A DNA stretch of 15,721 bases from Comamonadaceae bacterium (GTDB taxonomy: Bacteria; Pseudomonadota; Gammaproteobacteria; Burkholderiales; Burkholderiaceae_C), in assembly GCA_947458305.1 (NCBI GenBank), contig CANGZO010000024.1, positions 1 to 15,721 on the forward strand, written 5' to 3'. Below, piece by piece: positions 1 through 8,553 of this stretch (position 1 is its first letter; each line of letters begins with the position of its first letter). Both the position numbers and the translations under genes were made by a program. Under the pieces are notes generated by a model that worked only from the letters and a program-made list of their open reading frames with translations, did not search any database and was not told the DNA's origin.

Positions 1-47
1 ACAGAAGCGACAGCCAAGGCAAACATCGAGGTCAACAGCTTGTTCAT
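1..47 (-). CDS. N-terminus of a secreted protein (partial, cut by window edge)
   Basis: Read on the minus strand from the ATG at 47, the first 15 codons give MNKLLTSMFALAVAS. A short charged start followed by a hydrophobic stretch is the layout of a Sec signal peptide. The rest of the gene lies outside the window, so its function cannot be named. It is divergent from the moxR operon. No convincing Shine-Dalgarno sequence precedes the ATG. The call rests only on the signal-peptide-like start and sensible codon use. Confidence 0.5.
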   Translation of the reverse strand, partial: MNKLLTSMFALAVAS

Positions 48-152
48 TTTGCTCACACAATCAAATGATTGATAAAAATCAACTGCGGATTATATCGGGC
101 TGGCCCTCATAATCCTGACAAACCCTTTGCCCTTTTCCGAGAACTTGTTCAC
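48..152. promoter_or_regulatory. Divergent intergenic region with overlapping short palindromes
   Basis: This 105-base spacer separates the leftward secreted-protein gene from the rightward moxR operon. It contains the palindrome AATCAAATGATT (59-70), which overlaps a second one, TTGAT-AAAA-ATCAA (69-82). The second overlaps the candidate -35 box of the rightward promoter. Binding by a regulator is possible but not shown. Confidence 0.35.
69..96 (+). promoter_or_regulatory. Candidate sigma70 promoter of the moxR-tamAB operon
   Basis: TTGATA at 69-74 and TATATC at 91-96, separated by 16 bases, fit a sigma70 -35/-10 pair. Transcription would start near 103, leaving a leader of about 50 bases before the moxR ATG at 153. 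This placement also argues against any upstream in-frame start such as the TTG at 69. Confidence 0.5.
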
Positions 153-995
153 ATGAAATTCCAAGGTACCGAAAACTACGTCGCCACGCCGGACTTGATG
201 CTGGCCGTGAACGCCGCCATGACCCTCAAGCGCCCTTTGCTCGTCAAAGGTGAGCCCGGCACCGGCAAAACCATGTTGGCTGAAGAAGTCGCTGAGGCCC
301 TCGGCCTGCCGCTGCTGCAGTGGCACATCAAGTCGACCACCAAAGCCCAGCAAGGCCTGTACGAATACGACGCGGTGAGCCGTCTGCGGGACAGCCAACT
401 CGGTGACGAGAAGGTCAAGGACATCGAGAACTACATCATCAAAGGTGTACTCTGGCAGGCTTTCACGTCCGAGACGCCTGTGGCCATCCTGATCGACGAG
501 ATCGACAAGGCCGACATCGAGTTCCCGAATGACCTGCTGCGCGAGATCGACCGCATGGAGTTCTATTGCTACGAGACGCGCCAGCTGATCAAGGCCAAGA
601 CCCGCCCGCTGGTGTTCATCACCTCCAACAACGAAAAAGAATTGCCCGACGCCTTCCTGCGCCGCTGCTTCTTCCACTACATCAAATTCCCCGAAGCGGA
701 CACCATGCGCCAAATCGTGGACGTGCACTTTCCCACGCTCAAGAAAGACCTGCTGGCCTTGGCCCTCAAGACTTTTTACGACGTGCGCGGCCTGCCGGGC
801 CTGAAGAAAAAGCCCTCGACCAGCGAGCTGCTCGACTGGCTCAAGCTGCTGGTGGCCGAAGACATCCCGCTCGAAGCCCTGCAAAGCGCTGACCAAAAAG
901 TGTCGGTGCCGCCGCTGGTGGGTGCATTGCTCAAAAACGAACAGGACGTGACCTTGTTTGAAAAACTGGTCTTCATGAACCAGCGCAACCGCTGA
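153..995 (+). CDS. MoxR-family AAA+ ATPase
   Basis: A 280-residue AAA+ ATPase of the MoxR group, cytoplasmic. The Walker A motif GEPGTGKT is at residues 33-40, Walker B ILIDEID at 112-118, a sensor-1-like ITSNN at 156-160 and the arginine-finger region FLRRCFF at 168-174. MoxR proteins work as ATP-driven chaperones that mature or remodel partners, often with a VWA protein; the likely partner lies two genes downstream (1623-2807). I chose the ATG at 153 because the reading frame further upstream runs back through the candidate promoter and its residues do not resemble the family. It is the first gene of a five-gene operon, and the next gene starts 4 bases after its stop. The family call is firm; the target of the chaperone is unknown. 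Confidence 0.9.
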   Translation: MKFQGTENYVATPDLMLAVNAAMTLKRPLLVKGEPGTGKTMLAEEVAEALGLPLLQWHIKSTTKAQQGLYEYDAVSRLRDSQLGDEKVKDIENYIIKGVLWQAFTSETPVAILIDEIDKADIEFPNDLLREIDRMEFYCYETRQLIKAKTRPLVFITSNNEKELPDAFLRRCFFHYIKFPEADTMRQIVDVHFPTLKKDLLALALKTFYDVRGLPGLKKKPSTSELLDWLKLLVAEDIPLEALQSADQKVSVPPLVGALLKNEQDVTLFEKLVFMNQRNR

Positions 996-999
996 GCCC

Positions 1000-1629
1000 A
1001 TGCCCGCTTTCGCTGCACCCACCACGCTGAGCGGAACACATGTCCGGCTGGAGCCTCTGCACGCCAGCCATGCGGCCGATTTGCAAGAAGCGGTGCGCGA
1101 TGGTGAGCTTTGGCAGCTGTGGTACACCGCCATCCCCTCGCCTGAAGGCATGGCCGCAGAAATCGAGCGTCGCCTGGCCATGCAAGCCCAAGGCAGCATG
1201 TGCCCGTTTGCCGTGATCGACCCAGCCAGTGGCTGCGCTGTGGGCATGACCACCTACATGAACATCGACGCGGCCCACCGCCGGGTTGAAATCGGCTCGA
1301 CCTGGTACCGCCGCAGCGTGCAACGCACACCGCTCAACACCGAAGCCAAGCGCTTGCTGCTGACCCACGCTTTTGAGCACCTGAACTGCATCGCGGTGGA
1401 GTTCCGCACGCATTTCTTCAACCATCAAAGCCGCCGCGCCATCGAGCGCCTGGGCGCCAAGCTCGATGGCGTGCTGCGCAGCCACCAGATCAACACCCAC
1501 GCTCTGAGCGCTGGCGCACTGCGCGACACCTGCGTGTACAGCATCATTGCCAGCGAATGGCCCAATGTGCGTGCGCACCTGGACTTTCAATTGAGCCGCT
1601 CAGCCCCAAAGGACACCCGGTCATGCTGA
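1000..1629 (+). CDS. GNAT-family N-acetyltransferase (RimJ/RimL-like)
   Basis: A 209-residue protein with the layout of a RimJ/RimL-type GNAT acetyltransferase, which moves an acetyl group from acetyl-CoA to an amine. The start GTHVRLEPLHASHAADL is typical of the first strand and helix. The central EIGSTWYRRSVQRTPLNTEAK (about residues 97-117) matches the acetyl-CoA-binding strand-loop-helix of this subgroup, followed by LLLTHAFEHL and the conserved pattern FFNHQSRRAIERLGAK. The substrate cannot be told from sequence: it could be a protein N-terminus, an amino acid or a small molecule. The gene sits between moxR and the VWA gene, 4 bases after the former and overlapping the latter by 7 bases, so it is certainly co-transcribed. 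No clear Shine-Dalgarno sequence is visible, so translation may be coupled to moxR. Confidence 0.85.
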   Translation: MPAFAAPTTLSGTHVRLEPLHASHAADLQEAVRDGELWQLWYTAIPSPEGMAAEIERRLAMQAQGSMCPFAVIDPASGCAVGMTTYMNIDAAHRRVEIGSTWYRRSVQRTPLNTEAKRLLLTHAFEHLNCIAVEFRTHFFNHQSRRAIERLGAKLDGVLRSHQINTHALSAGALRDTCVYSIIASEWPNVRAHLDFQLSRSAPKDTRSC

Positions 1630-2807
1630 TCGATTTTTTCTACACCCTGCGTACTGCCAAGCTGCCTGTCTCGGTGCGCGAGTATCTGACGCTGCTCGAA
1701 GCCTTGCAGGCCAATGTGGTCGGCCCGGCGTCTGACGCCTGCAGCATCGACGATTTTTACCACCTGGCTCGCACGGTGATGGTCAAGGACGAAAAGCACT
1801 TCGACAAGTTCGACAAAGCTTTCGGCGCTTATTTCAAGGGCGTAGAAATGCTGACCGACTTCACCAAAGAAGTGCCGCTGGATTGGCTCGAAAAAATCCT
1901 GCAAAAGGAACTCACGCCCGAGCAAAAAGCCGCCATCGAGAAGATGGGCTGGGACGAGTTGATGGACACGCTCAAAAAACGCCTGGAAGAACAAAAAGAA
2001 CGCCACGAAGGCGGCAACAAGTGGATCGGCACGGGCGGCACATCGCCCTTTGGCAACGGCGGCTACAACCCGCAAGGCATCCGCATTGGCGGCAAGGGCG
2101 GCAACAAGAGCGCCGTCAAGGTCTGGGACCAGCGGGCCTACAAAGACTACGACGACAGCCAGGAGCTGGGCACACGCAACATCAAGGTGGCCCTGCGCCG
2201 CCTGCGCCGCTTTGCGCGCGAGGGTTCGCAAGAAGAACTGGACCTGGACGGCACCATCCGCAAAACCGCAGCCAATGCGGGATACCTGGACATTCTGATG
2301 CGTCCGGAGCGCCACAACAATGTGAAAGTGCTGCTGCTCATGGACGTGGGCGGCACCATGGACGAGCACATCGCGCGGGTTGAAGAAATGTTTTCGGCCG
2401 TCAAGGCCGAGTTCAAACACCTGGATTTTTATTACTTCCACAACTGCGTCTATGACTTCATGTGGAAGAACAACAAGCGCCGCTACGCCGAGAAATTTCC
2501 GACCTGGGACATCCTGCGCAAGTACAACAAGGACTACAAGCTGATCTTCATTGGCGATGCCACCATGAGCCCCTATGAGATTTTGCAAAAGGGCGGCAGC
2601 GTTGAATACAACAACGAGGAAGCCGGGGCCGAGTGGCTACAACGCCTGACGCACACCTTTCCGAATTACGCCTGGATCAACCCCGAGCCGCAGGGCGTGT
2701 GGCAATACCGCCAGAGCATTTCCATCATCCAGCAGCTCATGAGCCAGCGCATGTTCCCCTTGACCTTGAAAGGCTTGGAAGATGCGATGCGTTTGCTGAG
2801 CAAATGA
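1623..2807 (+). CDS. CoxE-like VWA-domain protein, probable MoxR partner
   Basis: A 394-residue soluble protein with no signal peptide or membrane segment. Residues 1-130 are mostly helical and charged. A glycine-rich stretch lies at about 130-160. A C-terminal VWA domain begins near residue 234 and carries the metal-site (MIDAS) motif as DVGGTM at 241-246, with a further acidic loop GDATMSP at 311-317. VWA proteins of this type, encoded with MoxR ATPases, are thought to act as metal-dependent adaptors in protein maturation (CoxD/CoxE, for example). The ATG at 1623 is chosen because AAAGGA at 1608-1613 precedes it by 9 bases and MLIDFFYTLR fits the family start; an upstream in-frame ATG at 1557 would overlap the acetyltransferase gene much further. 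The stop overlaps the tamA start by 4 bases (ATGA). Confidence 0.87.
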   Translation: MLIDFFYTLRTAKLPVSVREYLTLLEALQANVVGPASDACSIDDFYHLARTVMVKDEKHFDKFDKAFGAYFKGVEMLTDFTKEVPLDWLEKILQKELTPEQKAAIEKMGWDELMDTLKKRLEEQKERHEGGNKWIGTGGTSPFGNGGYNPQGIRIGGKGGNKSAVKVWDQRAYKDYDDSQELGTRNIKVALRRLRRFAREGSQEELDLDGTIRKTAANAGYLDILMRPERHNNVKVLLLMDVGGTMDEHIARVEEMFSAVKAEFKHLDFYYFHNCVYDFMWKNNKRRYAEKFPTWDILRKYNKDYKLIFIGDATMSPYEILQKGGSVEYNNEEAGAEWLQRLTHTFPNYAWINPEPQGVWQYRQSISIIQQLMSQRMFPLTLKGLEDAMRLLSK

Positions 2808-4633
2808 CATGGTTTCAGCGCGGTCAATGTTGTTCAGCGCTGTTGCTGTGTCTGTGCGGGTTTGCAAGCGTTTGGAGCATCGCTGCGCACGCTGAAAGCG
2901 TGCCGACACAGGTCTTGAAATCGACCGCATCCTCACTGGCTTTTTCGTGGGTGGTGAAAAGCGAAGACGAAGAGGTACGCGACTTCCTGTTGCAGCACAT
3001 GGAACTTCGGCGATACCAAGCCCTGAGCGATTTGGACGAAACCGAGTTGACTCGCTTGTTGGAAGACGCCGATGAACAAGCGCGCGAGTTACTGGCCACT
3101 CAAGGATTTTTCAACCCCCAACTGAGCTGGCAAAAAGACCCCGCACAAGGCCCCAGCCCACTGGGGCAGGTCACACTGGCCGTGGACACCGGACCACCCG
3201 CGCGCATCACCCAAGTGCAGTGGCAATGGTTGGGTGAGCTGACACAAGCACCCACCGGCCCACGGCAGCAAACGAGCATCCAAAAGCAATGGGGCTTGCC
3301 ACCCGGCGCCCCCTTCACCCAAGCCGCTTGGAGCCAGGCCAAAAACAATGCCCTGCGGCAACTCGTCTCAGAACATTACCCCTGGGGCCGCGTGGCCGAG
3401 AGCGAGGCCCGGGTGGACGCCGAGACCAACGGGGTGGTGCTGCGCTTGACGCTGGACTCGGGTCCTGCTGTTCGCTTGGGCGACTTGAACATCACAGGCG
3501 CTACCAAATACGGCGCCTTGCAAGTGGCGCGACTGGCCCGTTTGCCCCCCGATCAGCCCTACCGGCAAAGCGATTTGCTGGAAGCCCAACAGCGTTTGGT
3601 CCTGAGCGGGTTTTACGACTCGGTTTTTGTCAGCCTTGAGCCTGAAGGCAATTTGGCACGGCCGCCGGTCAACATCGAACTCAAAGAGACCCTGCGCCAA
3701 AGATGGCTCTTGGGTGTCGGCGTACGCAGTGACAGCGGCCCTCGCCTGAGCGCAGAACACACACACCACAGCGTCCCGGGTTTGAATTGGCGGGCCGTCA
3801 GCCGTCTGGCGATTGACAGAGACCTGCAAACCATGGGGCTCGATCTGCTGGCCCCACCCGACAGCAGCTTGTGGCGTTGGAACACCTCGGCTCAGTTCAA
3901 TCGCCAACTGCGCGACAACGATGTGATCAGCAGCCAACGTTGGCGTGCAGGCCGACTGCAAACCGGCCCACGGATCGACCGCTCCTACTTTGCGCAATAC
4001 GACATGGCTTCACAGCAAAGCAATGCCTTGGGCAACCTGGAATCGGTCAGTGGCAACTTCGCTTGGACTTGGCGCAACTTTGACAGTCTGCCCTTTCCAA
4101 GCCGTGGATGGGGCTTGGGACTGGAGCTGGGCTCTGGCGTCAGCCTGGGCGCCGTCAGCCAGCCCTATGCGCGCTGGCTGGCCAAGGGCCTGAGTTTTTG
4201 GCCCCTAGGGTCCAACAGCGGTCGCTTGGCGGTGCGGGCCTCTATGGGCAGTGTGGTCAGCCAAGACACCCGGTACTTGCCGACCACCCAACTGTTTCTC
4301 ACCGGTGGTGACAACACGGTGAGGGGTTACGCTTTGAACAGCATTGGGGTGGATCTTGGCCAAGGGCTCATCGGCGCTGGCCGGTACCTGAGCACAGGCA
4401 GTGTGGAGTGGCAACGCCCCTTGCGCTGGAATGGGCAAATGACCGATTGGGAAACCGCTGTCTTTGCCGATGCTGGCGCGGTCGCCAACGAATTGCACTT
4501 GCTTCGCACCCAAACGAGTTATGGCATCGGGGCACGTTGGCGCAGTCCAGTTGGCCCGGTGCGCATGGACTTGGCACACGCCCAAGCTTTGCAAAAATGG
4601 CGTTTGCATTTGAGTGTGGGCTTCACGTTTTGA
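2804..4633 (+). CDS. tamA: Outer membrane assembly factor TamA
   Basis: A 609-residue Omp85-family protein of the translocation and assembly module. A signal peptide ends near residue 30 (AHA). POTRA-type periplasmic domains follow to about residue 290 (for example LSGFYDSVFVSL in the last one). A C-terminal 16-strand barrel starts near RQRWLLGVGV at about 297. The family hallmark VRGY of the loop inside the barrel is at 506-509. The chain ends in phenylalanine (SVGFTF), the usual barrel-insertion signal. TamA sits in the outer membrane and works with TamB, encoded directly downstream. The ATG at 2804 overlaps the VWA stop, so translation is probably coupled; in-frame codons further upstream lie inside the VWA gene and have no signal-peptide character. 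E. coli TamA is slightly shorter. Confidence 0.92.
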   Translation: MTWFQRGQCCSALLLCLCGFASVWSIAAHAESVPTQVLKSTASSLAFSWVVKSEDEEVRDFLLQHMELRRYQALSDLDETELTRLLEDADEQARELLATQGFFNPQLSWQKDPAQGPSPLGQVTLAVDTGPPARITQVQWQWLGELTQAPTGPRQQTSIQKQWGLPPGAPFTQAAWSQAKNNALRQLVSEHYPWGRVAESEARVDAETNGVVLRLTLDSGPAVRLGDLNITGATKYGALQVARLARLPPDQPYRQSDLLEAQQRLVLSGFYDSVFVSLEPEGNLARPPVNIELKETLRQRWLLGVGVRSDSGPRLSAEHTHHSVPGLNWRAVSRLAIDRDLQTMGLDLLAPPDSSLWRWNTSAQFNRQLRDNDVISSQRWRAGRLQTGPRIDRSYFAQYDMASQQSNALGNLESVSGNFAWTWRNFDSLPFPSRGWGLGLELGSGVSLGAVSQPYARWLAKGLSFWPLGSNSGRLAVRASMGSVVSQDTRYLPTTQLFLTGGDNTVRGYALNSIGVDLGQGLIGAGRYLSTGSVEWQRPLRWNGQMTDWETAVFADAGAVANELHLLRTQTSYGIGARWRSPVGPVRMDLAHAQALQKWRLHLSVGFTF

Positions 4634-4656
4634 ACCCGTCGCCAGCTTCCGACACC

Positions 4657-7600
4657 ATGTCTGCGCCACCATCGCCGCCGACTTCGAAGCACCCGGTGCC
4701 TGCGCGCCTTTTTCGGCGCGCCGCGAGATGGCTGGGTGCCTGGTCGCTGGGCACCTTGTCGGCCTTGTTGGGCCCCATGATCTTGGTGGTCTTGGGGGCT
4801 TCTTTGTGGTTTTGGGCGGGAACAGAAGGATCTTTGGGCACGGCCTTGAAATGGGCAGACAAGGCCTTACCCGCCGGGCAACATCTGACCAGCAGCGGTG
4901 TGCAAGGCAGCTTGCGCCAAGGCGGGCGAATCGGCCAACTGGCATGGCGTGCACCCCAGCTGCAAGTGCAAACCCAAGATGCCGACATTGCCATCGACTG
5001 GTCACTGCTTTGGAGGCAACCTTGGCCCGTGCAAAGTGTTCACCTGAAATCACTGCAAATCCAGGACCAGCGGCCAGCCAAGCCTTTGACCCCTTGGCTG
5101 GACTTGAACTGGCCGCTGCCGGTGCAAATGACCCTGAAAGTGGACCACTTGGATTGGCAGGGCGCCAACCCGGTGAGGCTCTCCGGCATTCAAGCGCATT
5201 ACGCCTATGACGGGCGAACACATATCCTGAAAGTGCCCAAACTGACCTTGGCCCAAGGCCAATACAGCCTGCAAGCCAGCCTGCAAGGCGCGGCACCCAT
5301 GGCTTTGAAACTGGACATGGAAGGACAGGTCAAAACACCCGCCATGGGCGGCACACCCGCTTTGGCCTTGCTGCTGCACGCCTCTGCACAAGGCAACTTG
5401 GCTGGGCCACAGGCCCAACTCGAGCTCAGTGCAGAACTGTCGCCTGCGCCCGATCAACCGACTTGGCCACAAGGCAAAGCCCCCGTGCACCTGAGCTTGC
5501 AGGCCGATGTGCGGCCATGGCAACAACCAGTCATCGTGCAGGCCAAAGGGCAATGGCAGGCTTTGAACTTGGCCCCTTTGTGGCCTCAAGCCCCGCAGAC
5601 CCACTTGAATGGCCAAGCGCAACTCAAGCCCGACGGCCCAGACTGGTCTTTGCAAGCCGAGCTGCGCAACCTGCTGCCAGGCGCTTGGGATGTGCAGCGA
5701 CTGCCCCTGACCCAGTTGTCACTCCACGCACGCCACCATCAAGGCCTGTGGCAAGTGTTGCCATCACAGGCCCAGCTGGCAGGCGGCCAAATGCAAGTTC
5801 AGGCCGCACAAAGCGCTTCGGGCTGGACCGGCAGCACGGCGTTGTCTGGCATCCACCCGGCTCAGCTGCACAGCGCGCTGACAGGCCCGCCTATTCAAGG
5901 CCAACTGCAGGCACAAGACACAGGGTCTGGGCCGATACGCTTTGATGCCCAGTTGCAGTCGGCCGCAGCACCGAACCAACCTGCCAAAGCCTTGTCCAAG
6001 CTGGGCCCCGCTTCTGGATTGCACTTTGAACAACTGGCACTGTCAGGCCATTGGCAAGACGAGGTCTGGCACATCGACGCACTCAAGCTGAATGCCCGAC
6101 AAGCGGCCATGGAGGGGCGTTTCAAGTACTCGCCAAGGCAAAAATCACTTCAAGGTCAATGGTCTGTGCAACTGCCGGGCCTGCGCGCCAAAGCCGAAGG
6201 ACTGCTGGCACCCCTGGAGGGCCAAGGCCAACTCGACATCGATGTGCAAGATGCCGCTGCCAGTTGGGCTTGGGTCCAAAAATTGCCGGGCTGGGGAGAT
6301 CGGTTTTCTGCCCTCAAGGCCTCAGGCCCGGGGCAACTCCAAGCCCAATGGCAAGGCGGTTATGCGCAAGCCCAAACCCCTTTCAAGCTGAACGCTCAAT
6401 GGCCCCGCCTGACGTGGCAAACGCCCCAACAAGCTGCTTGGGTCTTGGACCCAGGCCAGCTGCAGATGGCGGGCACACCGCTGTCCTGGCAAGCCCAATG
6501 GCAAAGCCTCTTGACCCAAGGCCCCGCCACATCCCGGTTGCAAGCGCGGCTGAGCGCTGCACGGCCCCATTTACAAAGCCACCAATGGCGGGGTTTGTTG
6601 GACAGCCTGGACCTTCAGGCGCTGGGCACCCAGCCGCAAGCCGCTTGGCGTTTGCAACTCCAAAAAGCCATGGCCTGGCAAGCCGATCTGGGTCCGTCGG
6701 CCTTGGCACTGAGTTGGTCCAACGCCCACTTGCAAGTGCAAGGGCCCTCACCGGGCAACAGCCGCGTGCAAGTTGAACCTGGCCATTGGCGTTCGGCCAG
6801 CACCGGACAATCACCCAGCGCCCAGTTCGCTGCCAGCTGGGAAGACCTGCCACTGAACTGGTTACCCAGCGCATGGCGCATGGACATCCCCAACGATGTT
6901 CTGCTGCAAGGCCAGTTGCAACTGACGCAAAACGCCGACACCACCCTCAAGGCCCAAATTCGGCGCAGCCGAGGCGACTTGCGCATCCAAACTGAACCCT
7001 CACCGGGTCAACCCACCGCAGCGGGTTTGCGCGAGGCCAGCTTGGTGCTGCAGATTCACAACGAACGTCTGCAGGCCGATCTGCAATGGGACAGCGAGCA
7101 GATGGGCCAAGCGCAAGCGCAAGTGTTCAGCACACTCAGCCGCACACCACAAGGCTGGCAGTGGCCCGCCCAGGCGCCCTTGCGAGGTTCGGTCAAAGCC
7201 CGCTTGCCAAAAATCGGCGCTTGGTCTGTTTTGGCACCCCCTGGATGGCGCGTACAAGGCACCCTGGACGCCCAGTTTGACTTGGTCGGAACCCGCAGCC
7301 AACCCCAATGGCAAGGGCGCCTCAACGCCGATCAATTGGCCGTTCGTTCGGCCGTTCAAGGGATCTCTTTTGACCAAGGCCAGATGCAAGCTCGACTGCA
7401 AGGCCAAGAACTGATCCTTGACCGTTTGAGTTTGCGCGGAGCCGGCCCCCAGGGCGGCGACATTGCGGCAAAGGGCCGCATCCAGTTGGCACCGAGCACC
7501 CTGCCCCCTTCGCCCACCCAGACCAACCCTTTGCATGCAGCGCAAATGAGCTTGCAGATCGACGCCAAGTCTCTTCGCGTCAGCAACCGGGCCGACCGCC

Positions 7601-8532
7601 GATTGGTCGTGTCAGGACAAGTCACTGCCCAAGTGCAAAAGGGCCAAATGCAAATCAGGGGACTGCTCAAGGCTGACCAAGCCCTGTTCCTTTTGCCCGA
7701 TGAAAGCACCCCCAATTTGGGGGACGATGTGGTGATCGTGCGACCTCACTCGCCCCGGCCAAACACCCCATCAACGAATCCCCCTCGGCCTGTCAATCCA
7801 TCTTGGATCGGTACTCCCGATGTGCGCGTGACGCTGGATCTCGGGCCCGACTTTCAGCTCCAAGGCAAAGGCCTGAACACGCGTCTGACTGGACAACTGG
7901 ATTTGGTCAGCAACGCCAGCACCCAAGGCTTGCCACGCCTGCATGGCCAAGTGCGCACTTTGGGCGGCCGCTACAAGGCTTATGGACAACAACTCAACAT
8001 CAGCACCGGGGTCTTGCGTTTCAATGGCGCCTACGACAACCCAGGCCTCGAGATCATCGCCTTGCGGCCCCATTTGACCCAAAGTGTTGGGGTGCAGGTT
8101 TCAGGCAGCGCCTTGCTGCCCCGCATCCGTTTGTATGCCGACCCGGATATGCCCGACGCCGACAAACTGGCCTGGTTGGTGCTGGGGCGCTCGGCGGCCA
8201 ACGGCGGCGCCGAATCGGCGGTGTTGCAGCAAGCCGCCATGGTTTTGCTCAGTGGCAATGGCAAAACATTCAGCAGCGAACTGGCTGGCAACTTGGGACT
8301 GGATGAGATCAGCTTGGGCACCAGCACACGCACAGGAACCACCGCCACGGGCGCCGCCGTCACGCTGGGTAAACGCTTGTCACAAGACTTTTACATGGCC
8401 TACGAAGCCAGCTTGAGCGGCACGATGGGCAGTCTGTTTATTTTTTACGACATCTCTCGCCGACTCACGCTGCGCGCGCAGGCGGCAGAACAAAGTGCGC
8501 TGGATTTGATCTTCACCATCCGAAAGGATTGA
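4657..8532 (+). CDS. tamB: Translocation and assembly module protein TamB
   Basis: A 1291-residue AsmA/DUF490-family protein, close to E. coli TamB in length. An N-terminal membrane anchor lies at about residues 27-53. A very long middle rich in Gln, Ala, Trp and Leu follows, expected to form an elongated beta groove across the periplasm. The C-terminal TamB domain is clear: LDEISLGTS, then VTLGKRLSQDFYMAYEASL, and FIFYDISRRLTLRAQ close to the end. TamB pairs with TamA and takes part in outer-membrane protein assembly and, with related AsmA-like proteins, in phospholipid transport. The ATG at 4657, 23 bases after tamA, precedes MSAPPSPP and the anchor. It has no clear Shine-Dalgarno sequence, and a TTG at 4630 overlapping the tamA stop is an alternative start. 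It is the last gene of the operon and converges on a TetR gene 21 bases away. Confidence 0.92.
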   Translation: MSAPPSPPTSKHPVPARLFRRAARWLGAWSLGTLSALLGPMILVVLGASLWFWAGTEGSLGTALKWADKALPAGQHLTSSGVQGSLRQGGRIGQLAWRAPQLQVQTQDADIAIDWSLLWRQPWPVQSVHLKSLQIQDQRPAKPLTPWLDLNWPLPVQMTLKVDHLDWQGANPVRLSGIQAHYAYDGRTHILKVPKLTLAQGQYSLQASLQGAAPMALKLDMEGQVKTPAMGGTPALALLLHASAQGNLAGPQAQLELSAELSPAPDQPTWPQGKAPVHLSLQADVRPWQQPVIVQAKGQWQALNLAPLWPQAPQTHLNGQAQLKPDGPDWSLQAELRNLLPGAWDVQRLPLTQLSLHARHHQGLWQVLPSQAQLAGGQMQVQAAQSASGWTGSTALSGIHPAQLHSALTGPPIQGQLQAQDTGSGPIRFDAQLQSAAAPNQPAKALSKLGPASGLHFEQLALSGHWQDEVWHIDALKLNARQAAMEGRFKYSPRQKSLQGQWSVQLPGLRAKAEGLLAPLEGQGQLDIDVQDAAASWAWVQKLPGWGDRFSALKASGPGQLQAQWQGGYAQAQTPFKLNAQWPRLTWQTPQQAAWVLDPGQLQMAGTPLSWQAQWQSLLTQGPATSRLQARLSAARPHLQSHQWRGLLDSLDLQALGTQPQAAWRLQLQKAMAWQADLGPSALALSWSNAHLQVQGPSPGNSRVQVEPGHWRSASTGQSPSAQFAASWEDLPLNWLPSAWRMDIPNDVLLQGQLQLTQNADTTLKAQIRRSRGDLRIQTEPSPGQPTAAGLREASLVLQIHNERLQADLQWDSEQMGQAQAQVFSTLSRTPQGWQWPAQAPLRGSVKARLPKIGAWSVLAPPGWRVQGTLDAQFDLVGTRSQPQWQGRLNADQLAVRSAVQGISFDQGQMQARLQGQELILDRLSLRGAGPQGGDIAAKGRIQLAPSTLPPSPTQTNPLHAAQMSLQIDAKSLRVSNRADRRLVVSGQVTAQVQKGQMQIRGLLKADQALFLLPDESTPNLGDDVVIVRPHSPRPNTPSTNPPRPVNPSWIGTPDVRVTLDLGPDFQLQGKGLNTRLTGQLDLVSNASTQGLPRLHGQVRTLGGRYKAYGQQLNISTGVLRFNGAYDNPGLEIIALRPHLTQSVGVQVSGSALLPRIRLYADPDMPDADKLAWLVLGRSAANGGAESAVLQQAAMVLLSGNGKTFSSELAGNLGLDEISLGTSTRTGTTATGAAVTLGKRLSQDFYMAYEASLSGTMGSLFIFYDISRRLTLRAQAAEQSALDLIFTIRKD

Positions 8533-8553
8533 AGGCGCAGCCACTTTTCTCCG

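Noticed and set aside
69..152. Extended N-terminus for MoxR from TTG at 69
   Set aside because: The added residues do not look like MoxR, and the stretch overlaps the candidate promoter.
90..1253. Long minus-strand open frame of 387 codons opposite moxR and the acetyltransferase
   Set aside because: It is a mirror of G/C-rich codons in two well-supported plus-strand genes, and its product has no recognisable domain.
1587..2588. Minus-strand open frame of 333 codons opposite the VWA gene
   Set aside because: It is the antisense shadow of a clear VWA protein with motif-level support; composition is biased and no family features are seen.
4205..5296. Minus-strand open frame of 363 codons across the tamA/tamB junction
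   Set aside because: It overlaps two strongly supported genes, and its product is low-complexity Arg/Ala/Pro-rich.
6340..6504. The 15-mer CAAGCCCAATGGCAA at 6340-6354 and again at 6490-6504, exactly 150 bases apart
   Set aside because: Both copies encode QAQWQ in frame within the repetitive beta region of TamB; protein-level repetition explains them.
6051..6776. Plus-strand frame of 241 codons inside tamB
   Set aside because: It lies fully inside tamB in another frame, with biased Pro/Arg/Ala composition; it is explained by tamB codon use.
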